From Panaeolus papilionaceus (taxonomy: Eukaryota > Basidiomycota > Agaricomycetes > Agaricales): a stretch of DNA of 64,000 nucleotides. The notes beneath the pieces were generated by a model. It was not told the origin of the DNA and made no database searches. It worked only from the letters and a program-made list of their open reading frames with translations. Position numbers and translations under genes: made by a program. Below, one piece after another: positions 18,598 to 32,106 of the stretch. The stretch spans positions 1,178,001 to 1,242,000 of the forward strand of contig JADNRZ010000011.1 in assembly GCA_015501605.1 (NCBI GenBank), given 5' to 3'. Within the stretch, counting starts at the first letter, position 1. Each line of letters opens with the position of its first letter.

Positions 18598-21194
18598 GTG
18601 CCTGTATGTCCTCTGTATTGTTGGCATCATCACAGCAGCTCATTCTCCTCACAGTTCACTGTTTCTGTTGTGTTATCCTCCATTCTCATCATATCTTCTA
18701 CTGGCACAATTCATATTATGCTCTCATTCATCTTGTCCATATAAAACCCCATCCATAGAAGTTCAAATGAATTTATATATCTTACTATTTCCATCAATGC
18801 AGCAGTGGATTGCAAGGACAAGCACTAGATGCATGAAGAGCTGAACACTATGTGCAGGTGATGCAGATGCTCCATTTGAATGTAGATGATGACAAAAATT
18901 ACCCAGGAGTGCTGGTGGCTTTCATTTGAAATGAAGTGAAAGCAAGGTATTCAATAATAATAAAAAGGGAAACAGCGGGATAAACACAGATGTGTGTGTC
19001 ACAACATTCCAGATACCAGTGCTCATGAACAGTTGGAGCTGAAATCCGAGTTGGCAATGGTATTCAATGTGCATAGTACTCCGTAGAGCGTCATTTCCGA
19101 TGGTGCCAATCGGAAGGCGTGTCAACGATTTTTTGGCGCTGGGCGGGAGGAGTATGGTTGTGCTGTGGCTCAAGTTGGTTCAAATGAGCTGGTGGATCTA
19201 AGATGAGGCCTGAGGGTTGAAGCTGAAGAAACAGTTGTCATTGAGAGATCAACGACAATTCCAGACAATGTCGGGTGATAGAGCTGGAGGAGACATAATG
19301 CGACTATGGAACCGCAAGACAGGAAGAATTCGCATGTGACGATCAGGGAGTGAGCGAAGGAGTGAGGCGGTTGCGTGGTTAAAAGCTACGGGAGTATGAC
19401 CGCCAGATAAGCACGATGTAATGGGTATAGTAAAAAATGAGATGTACTGATTGAGGACGTGATGTGATGAGCGCTGAGCATAACCACTGTTCCCAACCGC
19501 GACTCCACCCGTAGATTATCATCTACTTTCAGCGCCACCAGAGCGCCACTCATCCGTTACTCACCATCCAGGCCCTCTTACCCTCAGCACCGACGTCAAT
19601 GGAGTCCATCCACCCCATCGCGCTGGTCCTGCATCGCGCTCCCTTCAATCCACAATCCCGATCCAAAATCCAACGAAATTTAATCTCCTGAGTCACCAGA
19701 ATGACCTGAATAAAAGCTCGAGATCTTGATTTACAGGGGCAGAACACACACCCTATGCGCGGCACAATCCATCTCCGATAAGTTGGATGGATAACGTTTG
19801 AAGACATGGAGATGCTCAAGGATTGGCGAGATGCACAAATGAGCATTGCGATCATTTCATCCTTTACCCGCATAGTGTCGCTCAATTCGCATTTCCTCCC
19901 CACCTCCCCTCAACCACCATTGCGTCCATCGTCTCAACCTCACCACCAACGTTCAACATCATCAGACCCCCCACCAACCCTAACCCTACAGTGTGTCAGG
20001 CTGGCCAACGACCTCCAGCCAACGACGATTTCCGAGCGATAAAAAATACCTAGAGCGGGCGGAGAATCAAGATGACGACCTTGAGATGTCAGCGCTGCTT
20101 TAAATTTGGGAGTGAAGAGTGTTGTTGTCGTCTAACGAGAGGGAGGAGTGAATATGTCGCAAGTGGACATCCAGCTTGTGGACCTGTCGGTGTGCCTACA
20201 GATTTGAAGATCGTTTTTGCGGAAAACGGTCAAGGCGACGGCCCATATGGTAATGTGAGATTGAAAATGATTCCAGATCGTCGTCACTCAGGTGATAATT
20301 GCAGTGAGATTGACATTGTCGGTGGTGCAGTCAGAGATTGTAGGATCATGAAGACCTAAACACGGGTGGGTTATATTGCCAGGGAGAGAGCAATAACTCC
20401 TCTTTAAAACCAATCCCCTCGTCTAAGTCCAGACCCAAAGACAGGCTTGATCGAGAAGGGGGAGGTATACATGTTTGCATGAGAGGAGGTGCGGCAATGA
20501 GTCGAATGATCCAAAGGCGCGTGGTGATGTGATTTGATAATCCCAGAGGGAGAATGGAGAGGTGGAACTACAACAACGAATGGGACAAGACTTGCATCAA
20601 GAGACATTAAGCAAAGGACGTGATATTCGTCTCGCTAAATACACTGTAGAGCAAACATTAGGTTAGAACACGCAAACGGAGGAAACGAGAGTGGCATCAG
20701 ACTCACTTGTGTACATACATACCCCAACATGTCACACCTCCTCAGCAACCTATTCGGCAACTTAGCGTCAGCCATGTCGACTCAGTGCATAATGCAAGAG
20801 AGCCACTGCTAGATGTATGGGCCTGAAGTGCGTGTTAGCTGGAGGATGGGAGGAATCCCTAGTTCATAGTTAATCGCCCTAGCAACCTGAGTATGTGTGG
20901 TCCAGAAGAAAAGTTCTTACATACTTCAAAATGCCATTATATCTCAGAATATTGCCATAAGGAAGAGAAAGCAAGGGAGAGTGGTCCCAGGAGTGTCGAT
21001 GATGGTGGTTCGGATTCAAGATGATGTTGGCTTAACTTTGGTTTCAAACACCAACAAACATCCTCACTCAGAGTAGGGCTTTTCAGCGTCAACTGACTGC
21101 GTTGGATCTACATTAATACTGCTACAATATAAATATCATGGTATACATTCGACATAAAAACCCAAAGGAGAAAGGAGTCAAATCAAAAACCTAA
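18598..21194. other. Long intergenic region, no supported gene
   Basis: About 2.6 kb. Frames of up to 138 codons exist on both strands (for example 20072-20359 +, with several Cys residues near the start) but I could not connect them by splicing or recognise a family. Two telomere-like CCCTAA units at about 19978-19990 are too few to matter. Probably spacer, UTR and decayed sequence. Confidence 0.4.
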
Positions 21195-24081
21195 TTAGTC
21201 TATCTTCGAGTCTCGTTTCGTGTCTAGCTTGTCCTCATCATTGATAGAAACGGGTATAGGTGGCCTACTTAGGGTATCCTGGTTGGTATCTTCGTAATCG
21301 CGTAAAGAAATCATACTGCGCCAATCTTCATCATTCGTTCGGAGGTATTGCTCGTCGATTATCAGGACAGGAGAGAACAATGAAAGTCGACGAACGACAA
21401 CCTTGTTTCGATCGTCTTCCGACTCGAAGTGCCCTATTATATCCATACGCGTGTTCCACGTACTCGTAAAGCGACCAGGATCATATGGCAATCTTTCTGC
21501 TCTGTCGAAGAAATAGATGGCGTACTTGCTCCATGGCGTACCGTACTCTTGACATAGTCGAATTTGACCACCTCGAGGATTGAACAGTGTCTTGTTCCAA
21601 CGATACAGCACCCTTTCGAGCTTAGAATGGTCGAAAGGATCCCATGCTGCCTCGAGTGACTGGAGTGAATTCCAAGGTTAAAAACCGGACGTGCAACGAT
21701 GTCAGGTAATAAAGTGAGTTGAGGCTAACCTTATATATATCTCCCCATTCAGTATCCGTAATTCGCATCTGCGCTACATCATACGGAACTGTTTTGTCGT
21801 ACATGGTTCCCGTAACCTCAGGATCTCCAGAGTCCAAACCACAAAACCTCGTAAATTCGATTGCAGGATCCGATTCGGCTTGCCCCGCCTCTTCACCTTC
21901 TCCAGCGACCCTTCGCTCGTTCGCCGAGTTGACCGAATGTCGGTCCTGAGGGATATGAGCGACGTGGTCGTCCGCACAATAGTGGGCATGGTGTCCTATA
22001 TCCTTCTCTTCCTGGTCAGCCGGAGAGCGGGGAACCGGTTGTCTAGGAAGTATGTTCCACATTGAGTGCTCCGACACTCCGTCACCAGTAGGATTTCCTG
22101 GAGGGACAGGTGCGCTAATTGACCTGTTTGCGATAGGAACACCATACGTCGAAGGGGTCTTGCGTCTTTTATGGCTCTTTGGCCTAGCAGAATGAGATGA
22201 GTTAACATTCTCCGCGAACCTGGAGGTGTAACCAGCTGAGAATAGAGGTCGAGGCGGGGGTTGATATCCATATCCCTGCCCCAGAGGCCCTGCAGTCTGA
22301 TCGTAAATCCAGTTTTGAATTCTGCGCTGCCATGCTTGGTCCATAAGGTCGCCGTATCTTCGGAGTGTCGACGCAATAAGGATGAAGTAAATGAGTCCAA
22401 GGCACAAAATGCAGGAGACGACAATGCGTGGCGCAAGTGCGTCGCTCGCTGACATCACTCCTCCTCCGCTGTCGCCCTGTGTCCCCGTTCTCCAGACAAA
22501 TGCCATGATGCAGATGATGTAGGATAACATTGACCTTAATTTAAAAATCATAAAGTATTGAGGATTACGTTTCGATAGTATAAGCACTAAACCTACCACG
22601 CTAGCCAGACTGCGGGCATTGCCAGCATGATCCATACGTTCCACATGATTCCTGTCTGGGTTTGTTGCGCCTCCTAGAATCCAATGGATGTCAAAACCCA
22701 AACAATAAGAGGGAGTGGGGGTCTCAAACTCACCTGTGCCCATTCTGCGGCTTTGTGAGCTTTGCGCATCGTTCCGAACCGAATAATGTACATGCAACCA
22801 AACAGCAGGCTCATGAGTGCACATATCATCGATATCAGCGCAGAGAATCGCGTCACAGGATCATCTGCTGCGCCGTCCAGCTGCAGAACAGTCAAGATAG
22901 CCCTATTTACCAGATATACTATATTAAAACCACGTTGAGAAAGCAGTGGGATCTAAATGAGAGCTTACGATAAGAGCAATACAGAAACAATGTTCAACGT
23001 TTTCCATTCTTTGAGTAGCGAATCAATGAAGGCATCCCAGCTACTTTGGAGCTTTTGGTAACACGGGCTAACCAAGTAGGGTTCAGGGAACCATCCTCCT
23101 TGAGTTTTGAAGTGTTGAGCATCGTGAAGAACGCCCTGTTTGATTTCTGGCATCGTTACCTCGGCTTCGAGGAAGATTCTTGATACACGGGAGAAGTAGA
23201 GTGAGGGTAGTCTGAGCAGTAAGTGTAGATATATCTGTCGGGGAAGCGTGTCGACAAGGAATGCGATTAGCAACATGCCTGCCGAGGCTTTTTCATGGTG
23301 CACCGGGATACTCTGGGGTATTGTACTTTCACTGCGCTTTTCGGTGGTGAGAACAGGGCTTTTGGGAGGTTGAACAAGTTCGATGGGCCATGACGCGCCT
23401 GTTATAGGGCTATCAGGGACCGGTACCTCTTCGGGGTCTACGACGCTGGCCGCAGGCGAGTGTTGAGGGGATACTGGCTCGTAACGGGGCGACTTTGGTG
23501 AATATTGAGGCGAAGCTTGTCTTATTTCTGAGTTGGATATAACGTATGAACGTCGCCCTCGCCCTGCTTCATTCTCACCCGTACCAGGAGATGGTGATCT
23601 CTCTCTCCTTCTCGGTCTATCGGGCGCATAGTAATGGATTTGAGAATCTGACTCTCTGTCGCGGTATGATCGTGGCCTGGGTGGTTGGCCGTACGTTGGA
23701 TATGGGGTGCTTGAACCGAAGAGCGGGCGGAAACCAGAGGGTGGATCAGGTCGGTACTCGTTGTAATATGGTGACCTTGAACCAAAGAGTGGTCTGTACG
23801 AGGTTAATCAACAACAGAAACGGATGGTCCCAGGAATATAGTCGCGCTCACCCGGGTGGAGGTGGTGGGTACCAGTTCCCTGAAGAAGGACCGGGAGGAA
23901 GTGGAATATCATCGTAAGAAACACGGTTTGGGCGAGCTGCTCCGCCTACATTCTGGACACTATACGCAACAGAGGGTTTGAATGGGTTTACTGGCGTGAC
24001 TTGGGTGTGATCTGGACCCCTGGGAGAACTGTAGTTGTTCGGGTGATGATAGTGTGAATGCGATGGGTAGTATTGAGCCAT
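21195..24081 (-). CDS. Multi-pass membrane protein with long disordered N-terminus
   Basis: Six exons: 24081-23852, 23793-22969, 22902-22734, 22673-22597, 22534-21730 and 21659-21195, encoding 856 residues. Residues 1-300 are Pro/Ser/Tyr/Arg-rich and probably disordered and cytosolic, with P-L-F-G-S repeated twice and many S-P sites. Hydrophobic segments follow: around M-L-L-I-A-F-L-V-D (about 250), then clear transmembrane helices near 350, 380, 415-440 and 465. The C-terminal half is soluble, with an Arg/Lys-rich linker and a folded-looking last 150 residues (Y-R-W-N-K-T-L-F-N-P). Similar architecture occurs in uncharacterised agaricomycete membrane proteins, but I cannot assign a function. 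It is transcribed in the same direction as the Pil1 gene upstream, separated by 520 bp. Confidence 0.75.
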
Positions 24082-24601
24082 CTGGAGACTGAAAAGAATG
24101 CAAACCCAACAGAAAAACCCTGCAGTCCCAACAAAAGACGATGGTAACGAACGTGAAAGACCCTGTTCAACGTTGGCAGACCACCGTCAGGGTCAGTCAG
24201 GAATGGTTGCCATATGGATTTAATTAATGAGCCCGACATCGTGCCCTCCATTGAATTCCGCTATGGCCATGATCATGATGTGGGAGATGTGGATGCGTGT
24301 CGTGAGTGTTGAGTCAGTGATCAAAAAACAATCAACTCGTAGCAAAGGTAGACAACACATCAAATAATTACTACGACGCAAAATTACATTAATTTTCTGA
24401 ACAATCTGAACACTGGCTTGGAAATGGTTTGGAAGAAAAGAGGTGAACGAAGAGCTGATACAGAGATATATACATCACGGTATCAGATATGCATAGGGTT
24501 ATACACTACATCAAGGACAAAGAAAAAAAAAACATATGTAAAAGAAAAAACATATGTAAAAGAATGTCGGAGGCTCGTTACCAGAACGAATACAACACCC
24601 T
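24082..24601. other. Spacer between membrane-protein and Pil1 genes
   Basis: Serves as promoter of the membrane-protein gene and 3' region of Pil1. Contains two copies of an 18-bp A-rich unit with CATATGTAAAAGAA at about 24533-24563. No gene seen. Confidence 0.5.
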
Positions 24602-27600
24602 TCAACGCAAACCGCTATCCGTATCATGGCCGTATTGATTATCCCTATAACCTCGCTGTTGCTGACCCGCCCCAGATTCATTGTGTGGGGGATTAGGACC
24701 AGGCGCATGGAACTCGCCTTGCAAAGGACTGTTGGGGTTGCTATTATTGACGTAGGCACTGATATAGTCATACTCCTCGAACTCGCTGACAGGGCGCGGC
24801 TCCTGAAGGTGTGGTTGTTGTTGTCGTTGGATTGGCTCTTGTAGCTGAGGTGGGGTCTGCTGATATGTGGGAGGCTGTTGTCTGTTCTGTGGAGGCTGTT
24901 GTTGATAATGTGAAGGTGGTTGTTGATATTGCGAAGGTGGCTGTTGGTATTGCGAAGGCTGTTGTTGATATTGCGAGGGTGGTTGTTGGTATTGTGAGGG
25001 TGGTTGCTGGTATTGTGAAGGAGGCTGCTGATATTGCGAAGGTGGTTGACCGTACTGTTGCGGCTGAATAGGCTGCTCTCTGGAGGGAGGAGAACCAACC
25101 AACGGCTCTCTAGGGGAAGCAGGCAACGCCTTTCTTCCAAAAGGTTCACCAAAAGGTGGCCCGGGTGCGTTACCAGTGCTATCACCAGTAGCACTCCTCA
25201 AAGGTCGCTTAAACGCAGCAGCAGAAATCGTGCGCGTACCAGGGGCAGGGGCGCTGATAGGGGAGCTTCCACTATTCAAAGACACATTCGATCGATTGAA
25301 TTGCAGCGAGCCCAAGGGACGAGAAAAGTCTGCATTAGGAGGCGACAACGTTGGGTCCGGCTCAGCTGCTATGGTCGCTGGAACCTGGGCGGGACCACCC
25401 GTCTGAAATCGAGGAGGGACATTATTCCCTCCAGGTCGCCCACCGTTCAAGTTCTGGAAGCGAGGGGGGACTGGATTATCAGGGGGGTTATTGTTGAGGG
25501 CCTGCAGACGCGGGGGCAGGTTATTCGCAGCAGGGATGTATTCCTGCCGCTGAGGGGAATTATGAAGGTTTTGTGAGGAGTTCTGATAAGCTTGAGCATA
25601 GGCCTGTGCGGCAGACAATGCTGGGGGAGATTGTTGTTGTCTGTAGAGAGGCAAGGGTTGGTATGGCGCTTGAGGCTCTTGCTGCTGGGGCGAGTACTGC
25701 GAATTTGGTGCGGCATTGGCATTCAACTCGGCGTAAGGGTGAGGTGAAACAGTTCGTTTGGCAAATAAGGCTTGCGGTGGCAATAAAGGCGAAGGCTCTC
25801 TCCAAGAATTGTTCTCTTCGTAGCCAGACGCACTGAAATTATTCATCCGCGATGGAGGACCGCTTCGTAGAGCGGGTGGAACTGGCTGCGGTTGCTGAGG
25901 ACTTGGTTGAGGGACAAAAGTCTTCTCAGGGACTGGCGGGTTCCCTTGAAGTGCCTCCAGTTCCAAAGTGATTTCGCGAGCGGCAGCAGCGTTTAGTGCT
26001 CTTTCGTCCGTTTCTGGAGGGGATGGAGGTTCTTCTGGGGCGTGCTTGACCGATTCTTCTTTTACAGACGGCGTATCGTCAGGCTTAGGTGAGGCCGAAG
26101 CATTGTCCAAGGAACGCTCGGGCATGTCTGAAACTAATCAGGATAGGTGTACAGAATAACTTTATTTATTGTCTACTTACCACCTGCCGGATCAGAGGAG
26201 GGCGCTTGAGTCGACTGCGTAGAACCCTCTTGACTCTTCCTCTCCTGTTCCAAGGAGGCTCGTTTCTCAATTTCTTCATCCACATCTTGCACTTGTCCGA
26301 ATCGCACATGCCTACTCAGACGCTGCTCTGGGGTTTCACCTTCCACTTGTAGTCGTGAATCAATAATCGGAATCGTGGTTTGGGTCGGTGCAGGTGACGG
26401 TAAATCGTCGTCCGCATCATTGTCGTCCGCTGTCAGCATATAGGCGAGCAGGGCATCATTCCCAGAGACTTGTCGGTTATGGTTAGCTGGTAGACCTTCT
26501 GGTGGAGTGTCGCGTTTAGGCTGGGCCCAAGGGTCAGGTGGCGCAGCACCGGGTGGCAAACCAGAACCAGAACCAGAACCAGCACCAGCAGATGTGATTT
26601 GAGATTCAGGCGGGGCGTCGATAACGAGAGGAGGAAGAGATGGAGCGAATGTCGACGAAATCGTTGATTCACCACCTTTGAAACGAGATGGGGCATCTTC
26701 CGTGGCTGTAGCCGTTCCCTCTGTGCCTTGAATGGAGCCTTGTGGGCCAGGAGTACCTTTTTGAGTGTCCCATGCCGGCGATGGTTGGAGGTGGCTTGGT
26801 TCTGCAGGCAAGGGTGAAGAGCTGCCCAAGGCTTGTGCAATGGAGGCGGAAAACGACTCTTCAGGCTCGTTTCTACCACTGAGAGAAGGCGGGTCGGAAA
26901 GGGTGAACCCGCCGGCGGAACCAGGTGTACGCATCTTGACTGGGAATGTCGCAAAGCGGCCACCACCAGAAGTGGGGCTCTCCAAAGAGGATCCACGGAC
27001 GTTGACGCCAAAGTCGTCCGTTGTTTGATGTTCATGGCCTGGAGGAGAAAAAGCAGACACTTGTCCCCTCGCGATGTTAGCACTCCCTGGGTCTTGATAC
27101 CTGCCACCAAGCGACTGTGTGCCCAGGGACGAGGCACTTCCCAGCGGAGGTGAAGTCAAATCGCCAGCATAGGGTCGCGACGGAGCACGGAGGTCATCAT
27201 CAATCATGATGGGAGGGGGTGGTTGAGGCTTGTTATCAACTGGACTCCAAGGAGTAGACGGAGGTTGGTTACCGAACGGGGGAGGGAAGCCGCTCTGGGT
27301 AGGTTGCATTCGTTGTCGATCCCTAAACGCTACAGAAGGCACGGTAGACATTGTAACCTCGTTGATGCGTTGGTACGCCTCTGACACATAGGATTCAACT
27401 TTTTGATGACCATAGTACATACTTCGAGGTAGTCCGGGCTGTGTGGGTTCTTCGGGTACTTCCTATCGGATCCCAGCGTCAGTAGATCGTCGAGCAACTA
27501 CAATGAGGGTGAACCTACTGCAACGACATGTTTACCAAGTTCAGCAGCAATCTGTATGAAATAAGAATCTTGAACACTTAAATACAAGCCTTCCTTACCA

Positions 27601-28308
27601 TGCCTTTCTCGCAACATTCAAGAAGACCACCAAACTTCAATCCCATAAATGCCCTTGTTGCATTCCGTTTGAAATCCCCTAAGGCAGCTTCTTCAATTAA
27701 TATTTCCGAGTCCATCTGACGAATTTCAGCTTGAAGTCGGTGCAGTAAATCTGTTTGCATGGGGAGATTCTTGTGCTCTGGGCTCATCTTGCTCAACTTC
27801 TTTTCTGCGTCGTCTGCCTTGCGTACAACGGTACGTCTTCGACGCTTCAGCTCGTCAAGAGCTTCTTCCCTTGTCCTAATGGTCTTGAGTTGGTCTCGCA
27901 TAGTGTGCCCATGACCCGCGTATTGTGAAAGGGCAGTCGAGAAGTGATTCAGGATGTTGGTCGAGGCGCTGAGTATGTCCTAGCAGGTGCCCTGCTGAAT
28001 ATAAACCAACAAATAGGTTTAATCTGAAGTACCCACCCCAAGATCATCTCCTTCACTTAAACCCCATGTCCTCAATGCTTCTGCTGCCTTTGAGTAATCA
28101 ACACTGAGCTTTTGTAACCTGAGCGTTGAAATGGTCAGGAGAGTGTTCCCATTGTCGTCATTGGTAAGATCAAAGAGCAGATGACTCACGAAATTAATAC
28201 AATCTTTTCAGCTGTGATTAAATCTTGTAGTGGCCTCAAATCCTGGTTCCCGCCCAGAGATGGAATTGTTGAATTATGGGCAATCTTCGTTGCCGCTGTT
28301 TTGAACAT
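24602..28308 (-). CDS. PIL1: Pil1/Lsp1-type eisosome protein with very long disordered tail
   Basis: Six exons: 28308-28190, 28118-28037, 27979-27599, 27551-27519, 27462-26181 and 26133-24602, giving 1142 residues. The first about 230 residues are a Pil1-family BAR domain: M-F-K-T-A-A-T-K-I-A start, a Leu-rich amphipathic helix, and the E-A-L-D-E-L-K-R-R-R helix with R-A-F-M-G-L-K-F-G-G-L-L-E-C-C-E-K-G further on. Pil1 proteins polymerise on the inner plasma membrane, bind PI(4,5)P2 and make furrow-shaped eisosomes. Yeast Pil1 is about 340 residues, so the 800-residue Pro/Gln/Ser-rich tail is a major extension. It includes seven 7-residue repeats of P-P-S-Q-Y-Q-Q near the C-terminus. The tail may recruit partners or undergo condensation (inference). 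Frame continuity across all five introns is exact. Confidence 0.92.
24898..25044 (-). repeat. 21-bp coding minisatellite, seven units
   Basis: Seven consecutive 21-bp units at 24898, 24919, 24940, 24961, 24982, 25003 and 25024 encode the heptad P-P-S-[QH]-Y-Q-Q in the Pil1 tail. Units differ by a few bases. Unit length is a multiple of three, so copy-number change would keep the frame. Confidence 0.9.
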
Positions 28309-30472
28309 GGTGGTCGTAGTGGAGTAAGGAGCACCAGTGCGGAAGCGGTGTTATTCCTAATCAGGAGCTGTGTAGTGACGCGCTGATTAAGAGCATGCAC
28401 GACGCCGAACAATCAACCCAAGCAAGTCTCCTGGCTAGCAGAAAACTAGCGAAATCAATACGTGGCGACAGGAAAATATTTTGAAGAGAAAGGTGACTTT
28501 GTTCATGTCGTTCTTATTTAAACTGGTTGCTAGTGACAGACGGTCCTCAATTAAATCAGTTACTAATGGGGATGATGGTGGAAATGTCAGCCATTATTCA
28601 TATTAAAGGGTGCTAAGCGTCATAATTGCGTGGTCAGTTTCATGAAAATATTCATTCCATCCGAAATCTGTGCTATGTACTATAGAAAAGGCCTTTTCAG
28701 TGGAAGAATTGGCCTGGGTAGAACCTTTGCATATTCAAGGTTTGCTCTTTGCAAAGCTCTTTGATCAGCACCAATGCCAAAATAGTATATGTTGGAGCTG
28801 ACATGGGTCATACATCCGAGTTGATGAAAATACATACATAGCACTGAGATGCCATCGAATTTTTCTATGGATGATGTACTAATGAATTTATTGCGTCCTA
28901 TCTGCGATCCCCGCCTTCGCTGATCCCATCAGGGTCCAAAATTAGGCGCTTAATGCACCCAGAATCGCATTTGGCCTCGAATCAAGCTAGGTACATATAT
29001 ATGTGATTGACCATCATCAACTTGATCAAGGGGTCAAACCCTTCAAGTGCTGATGACGAATAATAATAACTACCTGTAATTTCGACACCTTGCGCTGCGC
29101 AATACTGGTGGTGCAGCTTACACCAAAATCCTGCTTCACCGCCACCTGTCGATGAGACGCATCCAAACTGGGCGATCACCATTTTGACTGTAGATAACAA
29201 TCATTTTCGACGGACGTTGCGGAAAATGTGTCAAATCGTGCAATCAATACTTGAAAGTTGACCAGAAACATCGTACGAGCCCTGTGCCATATTCCATTCC
29301 TGCACGGACTTGAATGGATGGGACCAATCAAATTTTGAGTGAGTCATAAAGATGATGTATTTTTCGGGATCGTTTCACGACCCCTCTTAAACCTTGCCAG
29401 GAAACACATTGCTTATCAGCGGTATTTCTGGGGGTACATGGAATTGTTGGGCCGGTTGTGAACAGACCAATGAGACGTGGTCGTGAATATCGGACTGTCT
29501 TGCTTTAAAATGCTCGCTTCAATTGTTACCCACTGAATAAGGATCATGATTGCTGTGCTTTACATGTGATCGAAGGGTTGTTGGGGGTTAACATACATCG
29601 GTTAGTTTGAAGTGATCTATGTTTTACAACATACACTCAAAGCAATTTTCTCCCTGCTTTATGATCCATAAGATAACGTAAAAATTCGAGGGTGTCGTCC
29701 ATTTCTTTACCTCACACCAGTCCACCCAGACTTACACCCTCAGAGACCCGTTGGGCCACTTTATCGGAGTTCGGCCGCAAACGCCGAAGAGATTCCCGTT
29801 AATCTGTCTCAGTCACCGAGGTGCAGTGTTAATTATCCAAGACCAAATTGAAAGAGTCGGAAGATGGAAATGGCTGAAGCGACTGGGTTGTCGAATTGAA
29901 AATAGTGACTTGTGCCAGAAGCATCGAGACACATATCGGATAGGGGCACTTCCATTCGATTAGATCACGACGAGATCAACACCGATGTATCACCTTCAAA
30001 CTCGAGGCCAAATAGGGATATGTAAGTGTGATGAAGCATTGAGGGCGTGTATAAGTAGCTCAAATGTTCGTGATGGTAGGAGATGGCATGTCCGTTCGAC
30101 GGTGGTACCCTGTTACAGTTTACCTTCACACCTCGACTTTCGACGACATGATCAAACCTTTCCATATCTCAACCTTATACATAATGACACGTCGGGGCTA
30201 TGCCAGAACGCGTAAACTTCCAATCCTTCATTGAGTCGATGAAAGGAGGGTCTATCCCTCCGTTTCCTCAATGTATCATACCGCGCCACAGTTAGAGGTA
30301 ATCAATCCCCACGCAACTTCGGTAATACACCAGGCCTGAGATGGCTGACGTTACTTGGGGTTATAAATTCACCATGGGTCGTTCGACGTGTTCATCACTC
30401 CTCCCACTCACTCATTCCCCCGCCCCAGCTCCCCAACCCAATCTCAACACTCTTAGAAATTAACTTAATAAC
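28309..30472. other. Divergent intergenic region
   Basis: About 2.1 kb between Pil1 (-) and the next plus-strand gene. Frames such as 28982-29200 (-) and 29751-29963 (+) lack support. AT-rich stretches and scattered ATGs only; no RNA gene recognised. Confidence 0.4.
30362..30368 (+). promoter_or_regulatory. Possible TATA box of the first PGW-family gene
   Basis: TATAAAT sits 111 bp upstream of the ATG at 30473, followed by a CT-rich tract with CCACT and CCCC runs up to the start codon, as is common in filamentous-fungal promoters. Confidence 0.4.
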
Positions 30473-31464
30473 ATGTATTCTTCTCGCTATGCAAGCTGTT
30501 CTTCCAAGGTCATTGCTGCACCTTTGTTGGAGGAGCTCCAACCCACCACTATACCATCAACGCACCACTATGACGACCTCCCATGTGATGGAGACATTGA
30601 TACTCAACCCGTCCCTTCTCCTCGATACCTGCCCAACGACATTTTTGCCATCCAAAACACCATACGCCACTTCGTTCCAGCAGAACTTGCACACATCATC
30701 CTCGACTATGCGGAATTCTGGCCCTGGGTTGGTATCTCTCGCAACGCGTACCCAACAGCCTTGAGCGCACTAGAAGCTCCAGACGGTGACGCACAGTGGT
30801 GCTATCTTGTGTCCCCTCCAGTCCCAGCACTTGTTCAAAATGGGGTCGCGTTACCAACTCGTGTCAACATGGTCAAATTTCAGTTGAAGGCCTACCCCAC
30901 TGTCTGGGGAGACCAAATGACTCGTACGCCATCTTTCCATTCTCCTCCGAAAATAACTCTAACATTGTTTTTTTAGGTGAAGACTTGGACACATGGTTCG
31001 AAGCCTCCATCCTAAAAGCGGACTCCGGCGTCGTTTACGATGATTCACCCTCTGACCCTAACGAGTGGTACACCAACCTGACAAAACACCCCAGGCTTCT
31101 GAATTCCTTTACGCCTGAACCACAAACCACATCCCCCGAAAGCATGATTGAAAACCCCCTCGACCAAACCCGTAGATGGCACGTCGCGTCCAATACTGAG
31201 GTGTCGAGGGAATGCTGGAAGGAGGTGGCGTGGAGACGTACGGACTCTGGACCTACCCGCGAGTTTGTCGATTCGCTGTCCGTGGGCGATCGCGCGGTCC
31301 TCATGGTTCGAGCACCGGTGAGTCGAGGTCGCACTTTACGATCTATGAAGGTTGAGCTTAACGTTGTTTCTTTTCAGAACCCAGGCTGGCTTTCGACCAT
31401 CTTCAATGTCAAGATAGAGTTTAGTTATTCGCTATTAACCTCGCCCGAAGCTGCATATTCTTAG
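30473..31464 (+). CDS. Fungal PGW-motif family protein, first tandem copy
   Basis: Exons 30473-30923, 30977-31317 and 31378-31464 encode 292 residues. No named domain, but it shares an ordered set of motifs with the next gene: F-[VL]-P-x-E-L-A-x-I-I near residue 75, A-E-F-W shortly after, a W-F-E-A core, a long variable acidic loop, then G-D-R-[AI]-x-[LV]-M-x-R-A near the end and P-G-W with an alternating beta pattern at the C-terminus. Proteins ending in this way (G-D-R-I...P-G-W...I-x-Y) recur in filamentous fungi next to F-box-like or ankyrin genes, without known function. The last intron falls immediately before the P-G-W exon in both copies. No signal peptide or membrane helix. Confidence 0.75.
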
Positions 31465-32106
31465 ATCACATGCATAGAAGATACCCCTGGACCTTTTGAC
31501 TTCCGAACTTTACCCAGTAGACATTTAGATACCTTTGTTCTCGGACCTGCAGCCTTCCGTATATAGACTTAGACGTTTAATATTGGGACATTAGATGTTA
31601 CTTATTGGGCACTTGGTCGAACAGTTGAACTCTCGTAGTCTACCTACTATACATGGTACACGCAGCTGTAATTACCCCTCCAGCCATGGTCATTCAACGG
31701 CCGACGCTGAAGCTACCGACAATTTCGGGCTCCCGAATTTTGAATTCAACCTCTAGTCCTTCGAAGCAGTCCGCCATACATAGTCCTTGAGCGGTAAATG
31801 GCAACGAATTTGAATTAGCCTCATTTAAACGGATCACTTGTGCATTTCACAGTCGTAAATATATCGGCGATTCCAACATCAAAAACCCCTATTTGCATTT
31901 CGTCCATTACACCGAAACTGCTGCTGCGCGCAGTCGGCTCGGTGTTTTTATGGGACGAATCTAACGCCCCCGTGACTCCAAAGTGACGTCTTTATTGGCA
32001 ACGTCCACATTGCATTCATATTGATTCAAGGTCATTGCACAACTTGAAACTTGCAGTCGCTAGCAACCACCCTCTGTTTCCCCACTTGTGCTCAAATAAC
32101 TGCATA
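31465..32106. other. Spacer between the tandem PGW-family genes
   Basis: 640 bp with the 3' flank of the first copy and the promoter of the second. Nothing else recognised. Confidence 0.5.

Noticed and set aside
19978..19990. CCCTAACCCTA as a telomeric remnant
   Set aside because: Only about two units, in a CT-rich stretch; easily arises by chance.
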